A stretch of 64,000 nt of DNA from the NCBI RefSeq assembly GCF_051251085.1, contig NZ_JBPCZH010000005.1, positions 174,356 to 238,355 of the forward strand, written 5' to 3'. Origin of the DNA: Cernens ardua (GTDB taxonomy: Bacteria > Pseudomonadota > Gammaproteobacteria > Pseudomonadales > Halomonadaceae). How positions within the stretch are numbered: the first letter of the stretch is position 1; each line of letters opens with the position of its first letter. Positions 63,517 to 64,000 of this stretch are shown here, piece after piece. The notes under the pieces were generated by a model, which saw nothing but the letters and a program-made list of their open reading frames with translations, was not told the DNA's origin and made no database searches. The position numbers were made by a program, and so were the translations under genes.

Positions 63517-63643
63517 CATCATCTCCTGTGAACGGCATCATCCAATCAATGAATGCTGAGCATGCCAGCGTGTGATTAGCGAGCCATTTAGGTATGTTTA
63601 GGGGTAAGGTGAGTTGCGAAGAAGGGGAGTGGGGGTCGATCAT
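63482..63643 (-). CDS. Small acidic phage ORF, 53 residues
   Basis: ATG 63643 overlaps the TGA of the upstream gene (ATGA). The frame runs 53 codons to TAG 63482-63484 and reads MIDPHSPSSQLTLPLNIPKW, LANHTLACSAFIDWMMPFTG, then DDDDIRDVLSLER. Four consecutive Asp codons (GAT) come from the GATGATGATGAT run used as ATGs by the next gene. Coding potential is supported by the coupling and by the uninterrupted frame; function unknown. Confidence 0.6.
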   Translation of the reverse strand: MIDPHSPSSQLTLPLNIPKWLANHTLACSAFIDWMMPFTGDDDDIRDVLSLER

Positions 63644-63873
63644 CCTGCATGAAAATCCGATATTATTATCCCTATATCTCCATCAACAGATAGTTCTATG
63701 CATGTAGTGGCATCTGGCTCATCCCAAACATTCCCTTCATCTGAAGATGCTCTATTAGCCAGATATCGTGCATCCCACTCGGTTTCAGCACGGACAACAA
63801 AACCAAAATTTTTGTCATGAGGATTCTTCCATTCATATCGACCCTTAATAGGGCGTAATATCCATAGTTTCAT
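63640..63873 (-). CDS. Small phage protein of unknown function
   Basis: A 77-residue protein: MKLWILRPIKGRYEWKNPHD then KNFGFVVRAETEWDARYLAN and a C-terminal WDEPDATTCIELSVDG. Proteins of this pattern (LWLLRP…FGFVVRAETE.EAR) occur widely in phages and genomic islands, function unknown. GGGGAG lies before ATG 63873. The stop overlaps the next start by 4 bp. Confidence 0.75.
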   Translation of the reverse strand: MKLWILRPIKGRYEWKNPHDKNFGFVVRAETEWDARYLANRASSDEGNVWDEPDATTCIELSVDGDIGIIISDFHAG

Positions 63874-63896
63874 AATCTCCCCAAATTTCAGACATT

Positions 63897-63916
63897 AAAA
63901 AACCGCTTACGCGGCC
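63897..63916 (-). terminator. Small GTAA-loop hairpin with T tract
   Basis: On the minus strand CCGC-GTAA-GCGG is followed by TTTTTTAA. It overlaps the stop codon of the ORF entering from the right and lies upstream of the gene at 63873. Confidence 0.55.
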
Positions 63917-64000
63917 TTGTGTTTTTCGATTTCCGTTATTGCTTTGAATAATCGTTTTCGGTGCTCATCTGCTGCTATCGAAAGTCGTGCAGATTTAGCT
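63907..64000 (-). CDS. Partial ORF at the right edge
   Basis: Thirty codons are visible, ending TAA 63907-63909. The residues …AKSARLSIAADEHRKRLFKA and ITEIEKHKAA are basic and helical. It continues past the window. No family can be named. Confidence 0.45.
   Translation of the reverse strand, partial: AKSARLSIAADEHRKRLFKAITEIEKHKAA

Overview
The window looks like the chromosome of a gammaproteobacterium from the Pseudomonas/Halomonas side of the class. Gene order repeatedly matches that group: rsmD-ftsY-ftsE-ftsX-rpoH; slmA-argB-dut-coaBC-radC; rsmB-fmt-def with dprA-tsaC-hemF-aroE; der-bamB-yfgM-hisS-rodZ-pilW-rlmN-ndk-isc-trmJ-suhB-secF-secD-yajC-tgt-queA. Paired AruF/AruG arginine succinyltransferase subunits point the same way. 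A Halomonadaceae member, perhaps near Zymobacter or Carnimonas, is my inference. The moderate base composition, and genes missing from otherwise conserved blocks, suggest a streamlined relative.

Layout. 1-5.7 kb: the end of an aldehyde dehydrogenase gene, then an oligopeptide ABC transporter (oppABC plus a fused OppD-OppF ATPase) on the minus strand. 6.2-9.4 kb: prfB with its programmed frameshift, and lysS. 9.6-13.6 kb: a small acidic protein, a drug-type MFS exporter, bolA, a HolD-like polymerase subunit and rimI, ending in a 16-copy hexamer repeat. 14-20.6 kb: zapB-like, rsmD, ftsYEX, rpoH. 20.9-26.7 kb: slmA, argB, dut, coaBC, gpmA, radC. 27-30.5 kb: start of an arginine succinyltransferase operon (aruC, aruF, aruG) without its later genes. 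30.6-39.9 kb: rsmB-fmt-def, dprA, tsaC, hemF, a DinB-fold protein, aroE and a DUF815 ATPase. 39.9-61 kb: a long, mostly minus-strand housekeeping block from der to queA. 61.4 kb to the end: a tRNA-Leu(CAA) gene, followed by the left end of an integrated phage-like element with integrase, excisionase and a run of tightly coupled small genes.

The main observations concern erosion. In the isc region iscR, iscS and iscA remain, but iscU, hscB, hscA, fdx and iscX are absent from their usual places, and IscS has lost the C-terminal tail that docks IscU. ispG and cysE are also missing from their usual slots. SuhB has lost most phosphatase metal-binding residues, and the DinB-fold protein has lost all three histidine metal ligands. 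The integrase has an in-frame UGA that would be silent in the overlapping excisionase frame. Several intergenic regions hold short tandem repeats, and several housekeeping proteins (HolD-like, RimI, CoaBC, RodZ, FtsY) carry long low-complexity segments.

Coordinates and motifs were read directly from the sequence. Family names come from recognising conserved motifs and gene order, not from a database search.
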